This document shows, one piece after another, positions 27,501 through 42,500 of a DNA stretch of 64,000 nucleotides. The stretch's first letter is position 1, and each line of letters opens with the position of its first letter. Both the position numbers and the translations under genes were made by a program. Location: contig JAREIK010002985.1 in NCBI GenBank assembly GCA_029783825.1, forward strand, positions 62,001-126,000, given 5' to 3'. The notes under the pieces were generated by a model. The model was not told the DNA's origin and searched no databases. It saw only the letters and a list, made by a program, of their open reading frames with translations. Origin of the DNA: Sapria himalayana (Eukaryota > Streptophyta > Magnoliopsida > Malpighiales > Rafflesiaceae).

Positions 27501-30500
27501 TTCATTACACATTTTTTCTCTATAATCACTAGACTCCGATTAGATACTGAGTACGCCTCAATTTGGATATATCATTGATTTTTGAATGAAATTTTACATC
27601 CTAAAAATATCTTCATAAATATGAGAATCATGAGAAATTATATATGTATTAATTTATATATAAAAATCTAGGAAATAACTAATTACACTAATAATACATA
27701 TAATATATGATATGTTCATTATAACATAATTTAATTTTAGTATAATTATCTAATATCTAATTAATTCAACTGAGGAACGGGTATTTGAGAACATATCTGC
27801 ACTCAAATCACATGATAAGAACTAGTGTGTATCCCATCATACCATGAGTAAACAAAAATAATAATTAAAATATCTCCTTTGAAGAAGAAAAAACATATAT
27901 CATGAGTATCTGATATATAAGACATCCCAAGTTTTTCATCTGAACTCAATCTATATAAATAGTTTTAATTAAAATATATGCACATGATTATCTTTTTGTA
28001 ATGAAAACATCAACATACACCATTAATATCACATATTATCCCTCTAATTCACATTAATACAAATACGAATAATTTGACACATCTTTTAAGGTGAAAGATG
28101 GTGAGCACTGAAGAGAACTTAAAAATCATGTCTTAAAAGATTATTTTTGGTAATAAAATTAGTTGGATGATGCATAAACATCTCTTACTTGAGATCAAGA
28201 TGAAGGAATATTTTCATCACATTCAACATATATACAATTCAACTATAAGATAACACAACAAAGAGTTGTTACCTAATAGTAGTCAACTTGGTCATAGAAG
28301 AAAATGTATCTCAATAATCAACAACATAAATTTATGTAAATTATAACAATTAAGCTAATCTTAAGCCAATCAAGTTTCTTTTTAATCTAGTTTCACTGTG
28401 TATACTCATTTTTATCTCACTACAACTTACCTAAGAATTTAAAAAGGAAATCTCAAGTTGTATTGAAAGTGTTGACCTTCAATTCATATGATATCACATG
28501 TCATCATCTTAGATGTACAAGTGCCTCAAAAATAATATGAAGAATCCAACATGTGTCAATAGAAGAAAAAAATTAAAATACATATAATCAAAATGAAAAT
28601 AAGAAAGTACATATCATAATAAGTATTAGGTTGAATACACTTTTGATTTTTTTTTCATAAAATAATTGAAAAATCTAAGTCATTATCCTAAACTAAGTCA
28701 ACTGACATATTAGGAGACACAACTGAGAGAGGACGTAAACATATCTATCTAATATATATCTTTAGGTTAGAATCATCAAATCTTTCAATCATTATCTCTC
28801 CTTGAAAAAACACACATCTCGTTCTCATATCCAATGAAACACTCGCACTAGACTCCTTTTCTTGGCAAAAAGCTCTAGGAAAAGTCTCACTATTATTATT
28901 AAAAAAATCTCACTACTCTCATCAAAATCAATTGTACTTATAGTATCATGAGCATCAAAAGGAGAAGAAGTTATTAGATTTCAAAATTAACAATTGAATA
29001 AGGAAATATTCTTATTATTATCATGTACAAATGTGTGATCTCTTAGATTAAATCCTTGAATGAGGACTTATACTCTATTAATATCACATCTTCACTTTTA
29101 ATGATCCTTCTGATGACTAATGAGTAACACCTATAACACTTCTTAATAATAGAATATCCAATGAATGCATACTTGATAGTACAAAGAATCATATTCTCTC
29201 TACCTAAAGAAATCATGAACAAAATAAATACATTCAAAATTTTTTGATAAAAGATAAAAAACTCTCTTAGATATAAAAGCACATATATGATACAATTTAA
29301 AAGAATAAAATATGATATTCAGTTGATTTAAAAATTATAATATCATTTCTCTTCAGAAATATCTAGGAATATTTTTATATAGTAGAAATATTCTAGTCAG
29401 CTTAACCAAATATTAATTCTTTTTTTCAGTTATCTCATTCTATGTATAAGTGTCAATACAGAATGTCAGATGAATAATCTCATTCTTCTCAAAATAATAA
29501 GAAAATTGATTAAAAATATATTCTACAATATTATTGCTTATCAACATTATAATTGCACAACCATGTTAAATTTATATTCATTCAATACATTTCACAAACA
29601 ATCAATTGATATAGTTTGACAAGGTCCTCAAATAACTAAATAAATTAGAAGAAATAGAACACTCTGAATGCTCTCCTATAAGTGTCAAGTGGATTAGGTA
29701 ACCCTGGCATGACATGAATTAGAACCATGCCTAGGCCTAGACTATGTTGGCCCCATGCACAACTCGTTTGATGCTGATCTGGAGTAAGCCTTCCCACATG
29801 TTGGGCCAAGGATGTAAGTCATCCCTGGCTCGATGAAATAGTCCACTAGCCTAATGATCCGTGATTGGACATGGGTCAATCACGGGTCATGGGTCATGCC
29901 CATTTAAGTAACTGTCATATGAGGGAAAATTTATTTTTTAACTAGCCACTTAAGCAAATTCAAATTACGTGGCCTAGCCATTGAGTTTCCACGCAATGAG
30001 CATTAACAACGACGACGACGACAAGTTGTGCCTATCATTCTCGCTACCTTAAAAAAAATTAATAAAAAATCATTAACCATGGGATTATTTCCAATGGTCA
30101 TACACCAAAAATCCGATAGCTATTTAATTTCTAGCCTAAATTAATAAACAAATAAAAGAATAAAAAAAAATAAAATTTTTTAATTATTTCCTAATCTCTA
30201 TAAATAAAGATTAAAAAATTTAAAATTTTCATTCTATATTTCTACTCATTATTCTATCTCTATGTTCTATCTCTCCTCTAAAATATCACTATTTTTTTTA
30301 TTTGCAACTTTTTTTATTGTTTTAATATTTAATTTATGCATATGGCATATGCAGTACAACTTTCAAATTATAACTAGAAATTTGAGCCTTGAGGTTAAGA
30401 TTAGTGCAGTGCAAAGGATAACATTTTATAACAAAACAATTATGGACCAGATACATTTTATTTTTTATTTTTTGTGAGTTTTTAATTAACTTTATTTATA

Positions 30501-33500
30501 AAAAAATATTTTAAAAATAATAAATAATAAATATAATGATAATGAATTTGAAAGTGAGATAGATGTAAATAATAATGTTAACCCTACCGAAAAGTCTAAG
30601 GCTGAAACTAGGTTTTCTCCAATAATCTCGACACAAACTCATTTGTTACCTAAAAAATAAAAAATTAAACGAACTTTAGTAGGATGAATACACTTTAAAA
30701 TAACAAAAAATAAAAATTTTATGAGTGTCAAAAATATATAAAAATTTTTAAAAGATATACATATGTGTGTGTGTGTGTGTGTGCGCAGGAGTGCATATTA
30801 TATTTATCACCTTAAGAGAGATGTCGCAATGAACCAAAAAATATAGTGAATTAGATCTCAGATAAACTTAACTGAGCGACAAGGTCTTTCAAGTTGAATT
30901 TAATTCAAGTTTAGTTTTGTTAACCCCATTCATATAGCAGAATAATTTCAATGAGAAAAAACATAGTCAAACTAATTACTATTATAATTATAAGTCTTCT
31001 GATTAAATTTTTTAAATGATCTTAGGATAGTCAGTTTATTACAAATCTACTTCTAACCTGCTTATCATAGGATTCATAAGTCTATAAGTAAAAATAACAT
31101 AATAAAATATTATAAGTTAGAAAAATAATTAATAATTAATAAAATTAAAAAATATGATATATAGATATTTATGATGTCTAATATATGGACTAGTCGCAAT
31201 GATGCATCATTCATATGTATACTACCCACTATGTAGATTCAAAATAAAAATTTAATAGAAAAAATTAAAATATCCTGAGATTCTCTATCATTATGATGAA
31301 TCTTTCATATATGAGTATATGATAAGAAGATTTAGAGAACATGATATTCAAAATAAAATATTTAATATTACTATTAATAATACTTCTAATAACGAAATAG
31401 ATCTTAGAATATTTATTGCGACTATTAGATACGGACTATTAGGTAAGATTTTTCACGTTGGATATATATATCACATTTAAAACTGATATTAAAGGCAAAA
31501 ATACAAGTTTTTTCTTCAATGTTCGAAAAAATAATAAATTTACTAAAATATTTTAAAACACCTAGCATATAATAAAATTTTAGCAATCTCTATTTGTCTG
31601 CAAGCCTTAAAAAAATTAGATAAATATGAAATACTATTAAAATTATACTTACTTTATGTTAGAGTCATGTGTTAATACCAACACATAATATCAGACTATA
31701 TCAATAGTAAGAGTGACGAACTCTTTATTGATAATTTAGACTATGATACAAAAAAAAATTTTATAAAATTCCTAAAATTTTTTTATGGCACAACGAATAT
31801 AAATTCGTGTATGTACACTCTTACCACTTGCATTACACTTAGAAGCATATTCAATATTAATAGTATATTTAACAAATATAAAAGTTATCATGCATTTAGT
31901 ATCATGACTGTTGAGATGAAAAACAAATATTTAAAATACTAATCTTTCATTCCAACTCTGACTATGTTAGACTGTCAATAGTAGAAAATATTTGGACATA
32001 TATATTCATGTGTAAACTAAAAACACCAAACTAAAAGTTTCAATCATAAAAAATTAACTAACTTGTTTACATATTATAATACTTGATATGATAGTTATAG
32101 GTATGCTTCGAGTATAGACTTTAACAGCATATTCAAAGATGATTACTTCTTCATTCAGTTAACTAGGAACAAACAATAAAGTAGGTGTGTCAAATGGGCT
32201 AGGCTGGCCCATCCCATTTTTTTAGAGCACAACCGTGCTTTCGTACCGAGCTAGTTTATAAAAGCCAGGCCTAGCATGGCGGGTCGGGCCCGATCGGGCC
32301 AAACCAGGACGTACGGTCCAGATTAAAATTTTTTTTTTTAAATTTTTAGAGTTTTATATTTTAATTTAATTAAAATATATATTAAATTGTATATAGAATT
32401 ATAGATAATGTATAATATATTAAATTTATAAAATAAAAATTGATAAAATTTTAATAAATTAGAATGTTTAAATTTTTTTTATAATTTAAAATAAAATTAG
32501 TTTATAATTTATTAGAATTAAATTATAGAGTTATAAATTTTTAAATGAAAAATTTAAACAAAAAAATAAATTAAGCAAAAAATTTCGTTAAAAAAAATTA
32601 AAAAGTAAAAAAAATAAAAGCAAACCAAATGAGAAATGAGCAATCAGCCAATAGATACCGAATGTCCGAACCAAACAAATTAAAGTTTCAACGTAACGTA
32701 AAAATAAAACGTACAATCAATAAAAAATAAAACATCGAAATCAAAACGCAATGGATCATTATCAATCGTCAATCAGTATATCATAAGCATCATCAGCCAC
32801 AACATCAAGATCAGTATCATATGAATCATCATCATCAACAATCAACTCCTCCACTTTCGTAGTGGATGCGGCTGTAGTCAATGTCCATGTCTCAGTTCCA
32901 GCATGATCATGGATGCGAAACCTCGAATCCTTCCAATCCTTCAAACTGGCCAAGACCTCAACAATATCTGGACGTAATCTCGATCTCCTATCTGAAATCA
33001 TGTTCACTACAACAGAAAAAGCAGACTCCGATGTTATGCTCGACACCGGAGGAGTCAGTAGATCCCGTGTCATCCTAGATAGCACGGGAAAGATGGACTC
33101 ATATGATTTCCACCATTGTAATATATCAAGATTCTTAGTATCAGAATGTGATAGGATTGAGTAGTAATCGGTATTTATGTTCATAATCACAGACTTACTA
33201 CTACCACCACCATACCAAGTATCGTAGTATGTAAACAGGTCAATCAACTTCTCATGAATGAACCCTTCATATGGCTCTTTCAGGTTCATGCACGAGAAAA
33301 TATAAGTATGTGTATTTTTTATCCCTTCCACATTAACTCTAGGGTCCATGCATGCAGCGAAGCAATAAAGAGATAGAACGGTGGACTAGTACTTTAAGTA
33401 TTTAGTTTCCATCTCTGCAACCATATGGCTAAGTATCGGGTCAGCTCAATATTTCCTAAACATACTATTAATGTTGCATATGCACCTGAGTGCAATGCAA

Positions 33501-36500
33501 GTGATAGGCATATAAACCGACGAATACATATTCATCGTGTCATAAAAAATCTTCAGTAATTTCATAAATAAAATTCCTGAAGCCTAGTCAGTGTCGTCAA
33601 TAATAAGTTCGTCATTCTTACTATTAACGTAGTCGAATATCACGTGTTCGTATCCAACACATGATTCCAACATCAAGTATGTATAATTCCAATGATGTCA
33701 CACATCCGATTGGAATTTCTTCTTCTTAAGATTCGCAAACAAACAAAGACTACCAGACTTTTTGTCTGCGAGAAATGAGAATATATTTTAGTGCATTATG
33801 TATATTATCTAACATGGGGGAACACATCGTCATATCCACTTGAATAATCAGGTTAATCACGTGGCACATGTATCTGACATGAAAAATCTCTCATAATGGT
33901 GCATCTCTAATATTCCTAATAAACATGTTAATCGCTACTTCATTATTAGATATGTTATTGAATGTGATACTAAAAATTTTATTTTGAATTTTATATTCTC
34001 TAAAGATTTTCATCATACACTCAAAAATGGTCGGGTCATCATAAGGATGGAGAATCTCAGAGAATCCTAAAATTTTTTTATTCATAGTCCAGTTAGAATC
34101 TACATAGTAGCTGGTGAGACATGCATAAGATGATTCATCGTGACTTGTTCAGGTATCGGACGTCACGGATATTACTCCACTATATGCCATAAATTCATTA
34201 ATTATTTTTTATTTTTCTAACTAATACAATTTTAGTATGTTATTCCTAGATATGGACCTAGGAATCTTATGATAAGCATGCTGAAAATATGTCTGCATTA
34301 TGCGCGCTACCCTTGGATCTTCCGAAAATGTGATTGAAAGACCCATCAATATGATAAGTCTGACCATGTCGTTCCTACCCAACTCACTGGAGTATATGAA
34401 GAGAGTAAACTTTGAGACTGAACTCAATCAAGTCTCAAAAAATATAGTGCCAAGTTGGGTTTGCCTATGATCTAATAGACCATATTTTTTGGTGCATAAT
34501 TCGACATGTCTCTTAAGATGCCCAGTCCCAAACAAACTCTTACATATTAAAATTCTCATATAATATTTGTACTGTACCATTTCTTCTTCCTCACCCCTAA
34601 TATTTTTTTGTTTTATTATATTAAAATGAGTTCAAACTACAGAAGCTCTCCTAGTTTTTTGTTTTTTAGAAGTTTGGGTTGAAACGACTGGAGAAACTAA
34701 AGATTCAGCAACCTCAGACCTCTGTGTAAGATTTTCATTTTCTAAATTTAAATATATTTCATTAGTATTTGTCATTTTTTAGGATTTTTGTTAAACATGA
34801 CACTTTTTAGAGACTAGATGATAGATTTTAGATTTAACTATTTTAGGATTAGAGAGAAAGACTAGAGAGAAAGAGAGTAAAAATTAAACTTAAAATAAAT
34901 TACCCGGTAAAGCAGTCATGTCAATCACGTGCACGGTGCACCACAGTCTAGCTCAAAATTCGAAACCCGAGTTGAGATTCCTAAAAAGCCAAGCCAAATG
35001 ACAAAATCCTGACTTTCCAAGTCCCGAGAGAGAGGAGCAAGAGTTTTGAGAGAAAAAAAATATGAGATTTAAGAAAATAAATATTTATGAAAAACATAAA
35101 TATGATAGAGAGGGGGGAATGATTTTATAAATTAAAGAAAATAATATTATAGAGAGAAAATAATATTTTTTTTTTGTTTTTTTTTGTTTTTTTAAATATT
35201 TTAGGGGGCAGAATCATGAGGGCCATCGGATTCTGCCCCCTAGCCGTTGGAGGCGAGATCCAACGACAACATTTTAAAAAAAAAATTCCCATTGGGGGGG
35301 GAATCGGGTCGGGTCGGGGGGGCCGCAGGTCAGGTCTGATTGGACCCGACCCACTGTCTTTTTTGCGAGAAGCTTGGCTTGGCCCGACTCCCATGTCCTG
35401 AGTCACCGTGAACCCACCCATGACCCGTGACTAGTGAGGGTGCGAGAAGCGGGGAGCCACCTAGTCCTAGCCAGGTCTGCGAGTCAGTGGGTGCGGGACT
35501 ACAGGTGCGGGACGCCAGGGCTGGGTGTGAACTGTGACCCCGACCGTGCCTACAAGCCATGCCACGGGCCACCAAACAGTGCCGGGTCATGCACGGCACG
35601 AGGCCCAATTGGCCTCGGCACAGCACGGCATGGGTTGTGCCTTACCCGGACACGGTACGGGCCCGAGCACGGGATATTCTCGTGCCAGGCCTGTTCAGGC
35701 ATGGCCGAGCCGTGCCGTGCCTGGGCCGGCTCTGCCCAATTGACACCTCTACAACAAGATAATCCATCAAATAAGAACAAACTATTTTAGTATTTAAATA
35801 ATATCAATTATTACTCATCGTATCACATGATGATGATAATAATTTAGATATTTTATTATAATATAAATCAAATGAATCCATTTATTTTATGTTATCTAAT
35901 ATGACACGTGATTTACTGACCCATACGATGTCTAGTGTAATAAAGTCTATTTTTTCTATGACAACAAATATTATTTCAAATAAGAGATCAAGATTACGAC
36001 CAAATATCATAGAAATACTTGCATGCATAAAAGACTAAAAAGATTCATGTTTAGACATTCAATAAAATGCACAAGAGATGATGTCGAATGATAATTCATG
36101 AAATATGAAAATCAAGAATATTTAGGCAACCACAAGCGATATCTTTATATGCATGCATGATGATAACAATCTACATCTACAATGACACTATCATACCACA
36201 AACACCAATTAATGATTCATATAATTTTTGATTTGTTTTTTATATGATTATGATATAATAATATTATATTATTATTACTTTTTTATCATTTATTTATGTC
36301 ATTATGATTTACGCACGAATATTATATTGTAGTTATTATTTTATGAGTTATTTTTTATTTCATCGTATGTTATAAATAAATATCATTCAGTGTATGTATC
36401 ATATTATGATTTTATTTAAGAAATACAATGAATTTTTATTTGAGTTGAACGTGATCATGAATACAGAATGTCAATTTTTTTATTATATAATTCATTTTAA

Positions 36501-39500
36501 TTTGTTTAAATGTAATTTTTATTTCTGCCCAAAATGACACGAATCAACATGACCTAGCACCTATATGCTCTTCTGATGTATCAACTATAAAACTCTAGAA
36601 TATTTTCCTAACTAACATACCTCCAAGTCTTAAAAAATTATCTCAATAATCTTTGGCACTAAAATTTTTAGTTTACTCAATGATGAATATATTAGCCGAG
36701 AGTCTACAATTAGTAACTCAATGATAATCAATCACCTAAAGAAATTTTTTGGGTGAAAAAAAAATATAATTCAAACTCACTTAATCCTTAAGAAAATCAT
36801 TTATCTCATCTATCAATTCTACACTGACATACTAGGAAAAAATATATAATCATAACACAATTAGTAAAGTAACATATCAAAACTAAAATATAATAAAATC
36901 CTGATAAAAAAGAGAAAGAGTATTAAAATAAAAGATTTGATATTCACATTATCATATCTAACTTATGCGATAGTGTCATTGATCATATTAATATAAAAAA
37001 TTAGAGACTTCAGAAAAGAAGTGAAAAGTATAATCACCTAAGACATTAATATTTATTCCTGCATCGATGATCCAAAAGTCCAAAGTAAGATAGTAAAAAA
37101 TAAATTATAGACATATGAGCATCTTGGATGGTGCTCGCAATACTCAAAAAATGAAGTTTGATGTGCTCTTGGAAAATCATAATATGACAAATAGGTGTAT
37201 ATAGTAAATATGAAAGATATAGCTTGAGTGGATCTAGTAGTTTGTTATATAGCCTCTTAAATCTTGCATTACGTAATTCATGATGCAACATCTAACATCT
37301 CTCCTAGGTGTGTTCCAATCCCCGACAAAAAATAAGTCACCAATGGCTTTCTCTCTCTTAGAAAATCCTTATCAACTTTCTCATTGTCATTGAGTGGTGA
37401 AACCAAAGTGATGGCCTAATTGATCATTCCAATTCCCCTTGATCTATATGAAGCTATACAAGCCATATTAACCTTCTAGTAAAGCTCTGAAAGGACTAGG
37501 ATTTCTTCTTACCAAGAATCTTGGTCTACAAAATAATATACAACTCTCACAATTCATGCAAGTACAAAATAGTGTGAATATATCTCAAACTTTTCAATGT
37601 CGTATAGCTTATCAATCTAGGTATCACTCTATCAATCCTCTCTCATAATTAGGTCTAATCCATATAATTAGTCATCTCATCATAGTCAATATGTTCGCAT
37701 GCAAAAAAGTAAATAACATTATCTTACAAACAAAATATCTACAAAGAGTACATCAACATAGTCAAGTATCAATGTCTCACACCATCTTGCACATATCATA
37801 ATAATCAGATAGATTGGATACATTTGGGTCAATCAATTATTATAAATATGATGATAATTGTACATTGATCATCAATCACTCGTATATCTAGACATGTATT
37901 GGCTTATCTAAAATTGTATATTACATATTATTGGCTCACAAATAATATTATTATCGATATAGCCCACAAAATAAATACCGGCTTTTAATTTCTATTAGAT
38001 TATTCCTAGTGGTCTCACACTAATTTCAATCAATATTTTTCTTTTATAAATGTTCACAACAACAACAAAAATACCTCAAGGGTACCAAAAAAAAAGATAA
38101 AATACTACAAAACACCATGGCTAGACTCCAAACTTCCAAAATAAAGATCAAACACTAATTTATGCAGAAAAATGGCATTGTACTGATCTGTACAGGTTTC
38201 ACCATGCCAACCATCATGGAAACCATAATTTGGATAGTCATTACCTACTGAACCACCACAAGCTTGCAGTAGCACATCCGAAGGTCATAATTCACCTACA
38301 AAAAAATCACAAAAACCTTAACTTTATCTCCACGATATGGCAATGCCGCCATTACCATCATCAAAAGTCGATGCACGATGTCACTGACATTAGCAGAAGA
38401 TGTTTACACTACCAATTCAACCGAACACCACCCTTCAACCACTAGAAAGCTCTATTACCATGTTTCAATTGACAAATTAGAATTTCAGTCCTTACATTTT
38501 TTCAAGAAAGGGAGAGAGCAAGAAAATAAGAGAGGAAATTCTATTTTTATTCAAAATTTTAAAAAAAAAAACTGAAAAGTAAACATATATATATAGTTGG
38601 AGCAATCCAAGTGTCTTGTGCTCACATATAATGTAACAAAAAAAATAAACAAAAAAAAACTTATATACTAAACTAAATCTCAACAATTATAAAATTAGAT
38701 AATATATGATAATTAATTACTCATTATTATAGTTAATTATTATTAGATAAAAAAATACTTTGATGTTAAGCATGTTGATTTTTTTTGAAGTTAAATAATA
38801 TTTTATAATAATTTTAATGAAATTTTGAAAAAAATTTCATATTGCAAGTGCTTTAGTCACACAATAATTAGTATTTCAACAACAATCAACCAAGCAGCAA
38901 TCACATAAACAACACAAATTAATATTTTATTATGAATTAAAAATAATTAATAATCAATTCTAATTAATTAAAATAAGATTTAATTGATTATGATGATTAT
39001 AACAAATTATTGTTATTATTATTATTAAAAAAGAACATACATTTTCCTTTCTTATTTAACATCAAGGTTAGAACAATTTAAAAATAAATAATAATTGAAA
39101 AGAAATATTTAACATTGAGATTGAAATGTGATTAGAAAATAATATTTTTTTAAAAATCAAAACTGATTTAAGAAAAAAAAAATTGATGCGAAAAATAATT
39201 AAAATTAGTAACGCACTGACAAAATTACATATTTCTCTCCAATATCAAGTTAAAATCTACGAGAGAAATACACCATAACATAGAGAATAATAATTCATGA
39301 GTGTCAATTCCTTATTTATGAGAAACATGTGTACTCATCTATGTATGGTCATATCTATTGATGAACAAATATATCTTATTCAATGTAACAACTCATAAAT
39401 ATGCAAATAAATAAATAAATAGATAAATAAATAAATAAAAATAATATCCTATCACAAAAATGAATTGCTAACAAAAACATAAGAATTCATACTTGGCAGG

Positions 39501-42500
39501 ACTGGGGGAGGCATTGCGTGGTAATTCTTGTAGATGCCGCAGAAAGATGCCCAGCATTGAATTGAAAGATGGCCTCTTAGTTGCCTTGAATTGCAAGCAT
39601 TCTCCAATCATTTTCCATAATTCCCTTGGAATTCCAACACCAACAACACTTGTATATTGTGGTGGCAATTTTCGAGCCTTGACAACAGACCGATAAATCT
39701 CTTCTGCACTTTGGCCAGCCCACCTGCAGAGTTACAATAAATTTGTAATATCAAGGATATAATTTCAGATAAAAATATATTTTATTTTTAGTTGTGATAT
39801 TTTTATTATCCTTGTTATACTATGAGTGCTCTTAGGTTGTGTGTGTGTGTGTGCGTGCGTGCGTGCGTGTGTGTAATAGTCCTAGTTATCACTAAGGCAA
39901 AAACTACCATTGTTAGCTATTGACGACCATGGCCAAAAATGACTGCAACCACCACCAACCACCAGTACTATCTGACATAATTTTTCGTCTACATCATTCT
40001 CTCCGTAATAATTTTGATTGGGATCATTTAAAAAGGATCCTTGGACATTTTTGTTAATGTATCAAATTATTTTTTAAAAATTTAGTTAATAATTTAAACT
40101 TAGCTTAATTAAAACATTGAGATGTGTTAATATTACAGTCATCCTTACATAAATAGTTTTGAATTTGAATTAGAGGTGTCAATTAGGCCGGGAGACCTAG
40201 GCACGGCACGATTCAGCCGTGCCTAGCCTGGCACGGCACAATATGAAACCATGCCTAGTCCTAGATAGTACCGCTCCATGGCACAGCTTGTGCTGTGCTA
40301 GGCAGGCACAAACCGTGACTTGTGTTAGGCCAAGCGTGACCCACATACATAGCTCGGTGGCACAGTCCACTAGCCGGGGACCCAGAACTAGTTACGGGTC
40401 ATGGGTCAAGTCACGTCGGGTGATTGCACGATGTGATAGGTTATTTTTTAAAAAAAAATCTAGCCGCGTAAATCGAATCTTGCTTACGTGATTAATTACA
40501 ACTGGTCGACGACATAAGATGGGCACCCATTGCATTTTCACGCAACGGGCTTCCGACGGGAATGGTCCGGCACTGCCCTACACTATGCGAGCAAACCATG
40601 CCATGCCATGCCGGACGGCTGGTTCCCATGCCGTGTTGGGTATGGCACGGCACAATGGCACGGCTGTGCCACGCTTAAACGGGCCGTTCTGGCATAACAT
40701 GGCCCATTTGACACCTCTAATTTGAATAGAGTTAGGTGAGAGATGGTTAACTCAGCCCAAGATGAGCCAGATCTAGCTCACCTAGTTTTCTGCATCTTTT
40801 GATTGTTTTTATGTTTTTTTTAATGGTAAAAATTTTGACTAGAAATGTTACAATCATTATTACTCAATAGAAGCTAGACATTTGTTCTCATGCCCAGTGC
40901 ACTTTCTTAGTAAGCAACTATTTCTTGGGTCGGAGAATGTTTGATCATTTGACAGCAGATTCACTGACTGAAAGTTGTGAGCAGGAAGAACATGATAGAA
41001 CTGATGCTTAATTTAGTATGGTGGAAGTTGATTGACACTGCTATTTTTAAAAACTTTGTTCATTACATCATGTATTCTTCCAACATTAGATATTATTGGG
41101 TATACATTTTCTGTAAATCACAATAACATTAGATATTATAAAGATTTATACAACTTATTTAATTAGTTTCATAAGTTTTTGCCAATACAGACAAATCTTA
41201 TTACAGTTACTAGGCAAAGAAATAAGTTTCATGTGATCTTCTATCTTTATAATCTTAGAAATAGACAATCAATTATTGAGTCTCAAAACCTTAGGTCTTT
41301 GTTTGAGTAAGGACTTTCCATTCACCAAGTCTTGACAATTAATAGTAGTAGACATGGTAATAGATAATTTAATTGTCATTCAGTAGCAACAGACTCATCA
41401 ATTTCATGTGATAGACATACATTCCATTCACTAAGTCTTTCTCAGAATCTCTTGATTCTATAAATAAATATTAGTAAAAATAAAAATAAAAATAAAAATA
41501 AAAATAAAATTAAAATGCCTAGAAAGATAATTAATAAAAAATAAACTAAAAAAATAATTAAAAATAAGCATGACATGGGAACGTATTAAAAGACAAACTA
41601 AATACTATTATAATTAATAACTTTAGAAGAGTTGTCATTGATTAGAATAGTACTTTCATTATTAAAAAATATAATAATTATAGTATTATTACTAGTAATA
41701 TAAATATTTGCTCATATATTAATAATTTAAATATATGAAGTATAAAATGTGAGACAAATGACAATCAATAATACCTAAAGAAAGTTATTATATTTTGAAT
41801 ATTTTTTTCTAGCATATATAAGTATCACAATTTTGAATATTTTTTTCTAGTAAATATAAATATCATGGTCGATAAACTATATAAAACTCTTGATTTCCTT
41901 TCTAAAAATAATATCTAATACAATAATCATTTGTTTTAAATCCGCATTAATTTAAGTCCCCGTCACAAATAAATCCACATTCCATATGAAAAATTTGCTA
42001 TATCAACATAATTTCCTCTACAACAAATTCTTGCTAATACTGTTTAGAATCATTTTCATCAATAATAAAGAATTCACAAAGCCCTTCATCAAATGGAGTT
42101 TCTAAGTTGATTAAACAACTCAGTTAAATTTTCAAGATGTCACATTTGATCATTGCCCTTCACCTCTATTGCTCTTCTGTGCCATTCTAGCATCTACAAG
42201 AGCCATAACAGAATGAATCAATGAAATTTGTGCCAACTCTACAACCTATGTATTAAGTCTGCATTTGTCTGTCTAGATCAACATGAAGACTCAAGAACAT
42301 GATTATTGTAGTTGTCTCTGTTATGGTACGTCTTATTGTAGTGTATACACTGAACTGAGACTCTTTGGTCACTGTCTCTACTGTGACAATATCTCTCGAT
42401 GCTACACCAAAATAAAATTATTATTCAAACTTTAATTTTTGCTCAAAAAATTCAAATTCACACAAAAATAATTATACCAAATTAAAATTTCTTACAAACC

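Larger units (their letters stand above)
30540..36200 (+). pseudogene. Transposase relic of the outer hAT element, split by the inner element
   Basis: Plus-strand fragments parallel the inner element's transposase: about 31,270-31,470 reads EILYHYDES, then FREHDIQNKIFNITINN and SNNEID. After the inner element, 35,820-36,040 carries the hATC region (DLLTH-like and SNKRSRLRPN-like text) in broken frames. A TG microsatellite at 30,763-30,783 and many stops interrupt it. Clearly non-coding now. Confidence 0.7.
29678..36566 (+). mobile_element. Outer hAT (Ac-like) element inserted into Copia, itself split by a second hAT
   Basis: The left end at 29678 reads ATAAGTGTCAAGTGG and leads into GC-rich subterminal DNA to about 29,910. 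The right end reads GACCTAGCACCTATAT. Flanks are GCTCTCCT (29670-29677) and GCTCTTCT (36567-36574), an 8-bp duplication with one difference. Without the nested copy it would be about 3.3 kb. Plus-strand transposase remnants run from about 30,540 to 36,200, including a stretch at 31,270-31,470 parallel to the nested element's protein and hATC-like sequence near 35,880-36,040. The same family supplies positions 1-1185. Confidence 0.82.
27230..38684 (-). mobile_element. Copia retrotransposon, interrupted by nested hAT insertions, 3' LTR not found
   Basis: Read on the minus strand: 5' LTR (38684-38461), primer site (38460-38449), a protease relic with WIID near 37,080, integrase N-part around 36,600, the hAT insertion, integrase remainder near 29,500-29,650, the post-integrase AFIGYS...KCYRCYS segment (29282-29043), RT with a YVDV motif at 28017-28006 and RNase H near 27,400-27,250. 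The join across the hAT element is supported by the continuous match of 29,640-29,677 plus 36,575-36,660 to the Copia copies near 20,250-20,340. Stops and frameshifts are numerous. The element is cut near 27,200 where another Copia pol begins. Confidence 0.8.
19289..39492 (-). other. KEG intron 3 (20,204 bp): nested Copia and hAT elements
   Basis: The largest intron. It holds a Copia element on the minus strand carrying two nested hAT elements (27.2-38.7 kb), a further Copia pol segment with an LTR (24.4-27.2 kb), Copia protease-integrase fragments (22.97-24.4 and 19.86-20.9 kb) and a probable hAT-like element (20.95-22.84 kb). All Copia pieces point in the same direction as KEG. 38,690-39,490 is AT-rich with nothing recognised. 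Confidence 0.88.

Noticed and set aside
35125..35790. Cluster of overlapping open frames on both strands, up to 118 codons
   Set aside because: They all lie in the GC-rich terminal region of the inner hAT element, where few stop codons occur in any frame.
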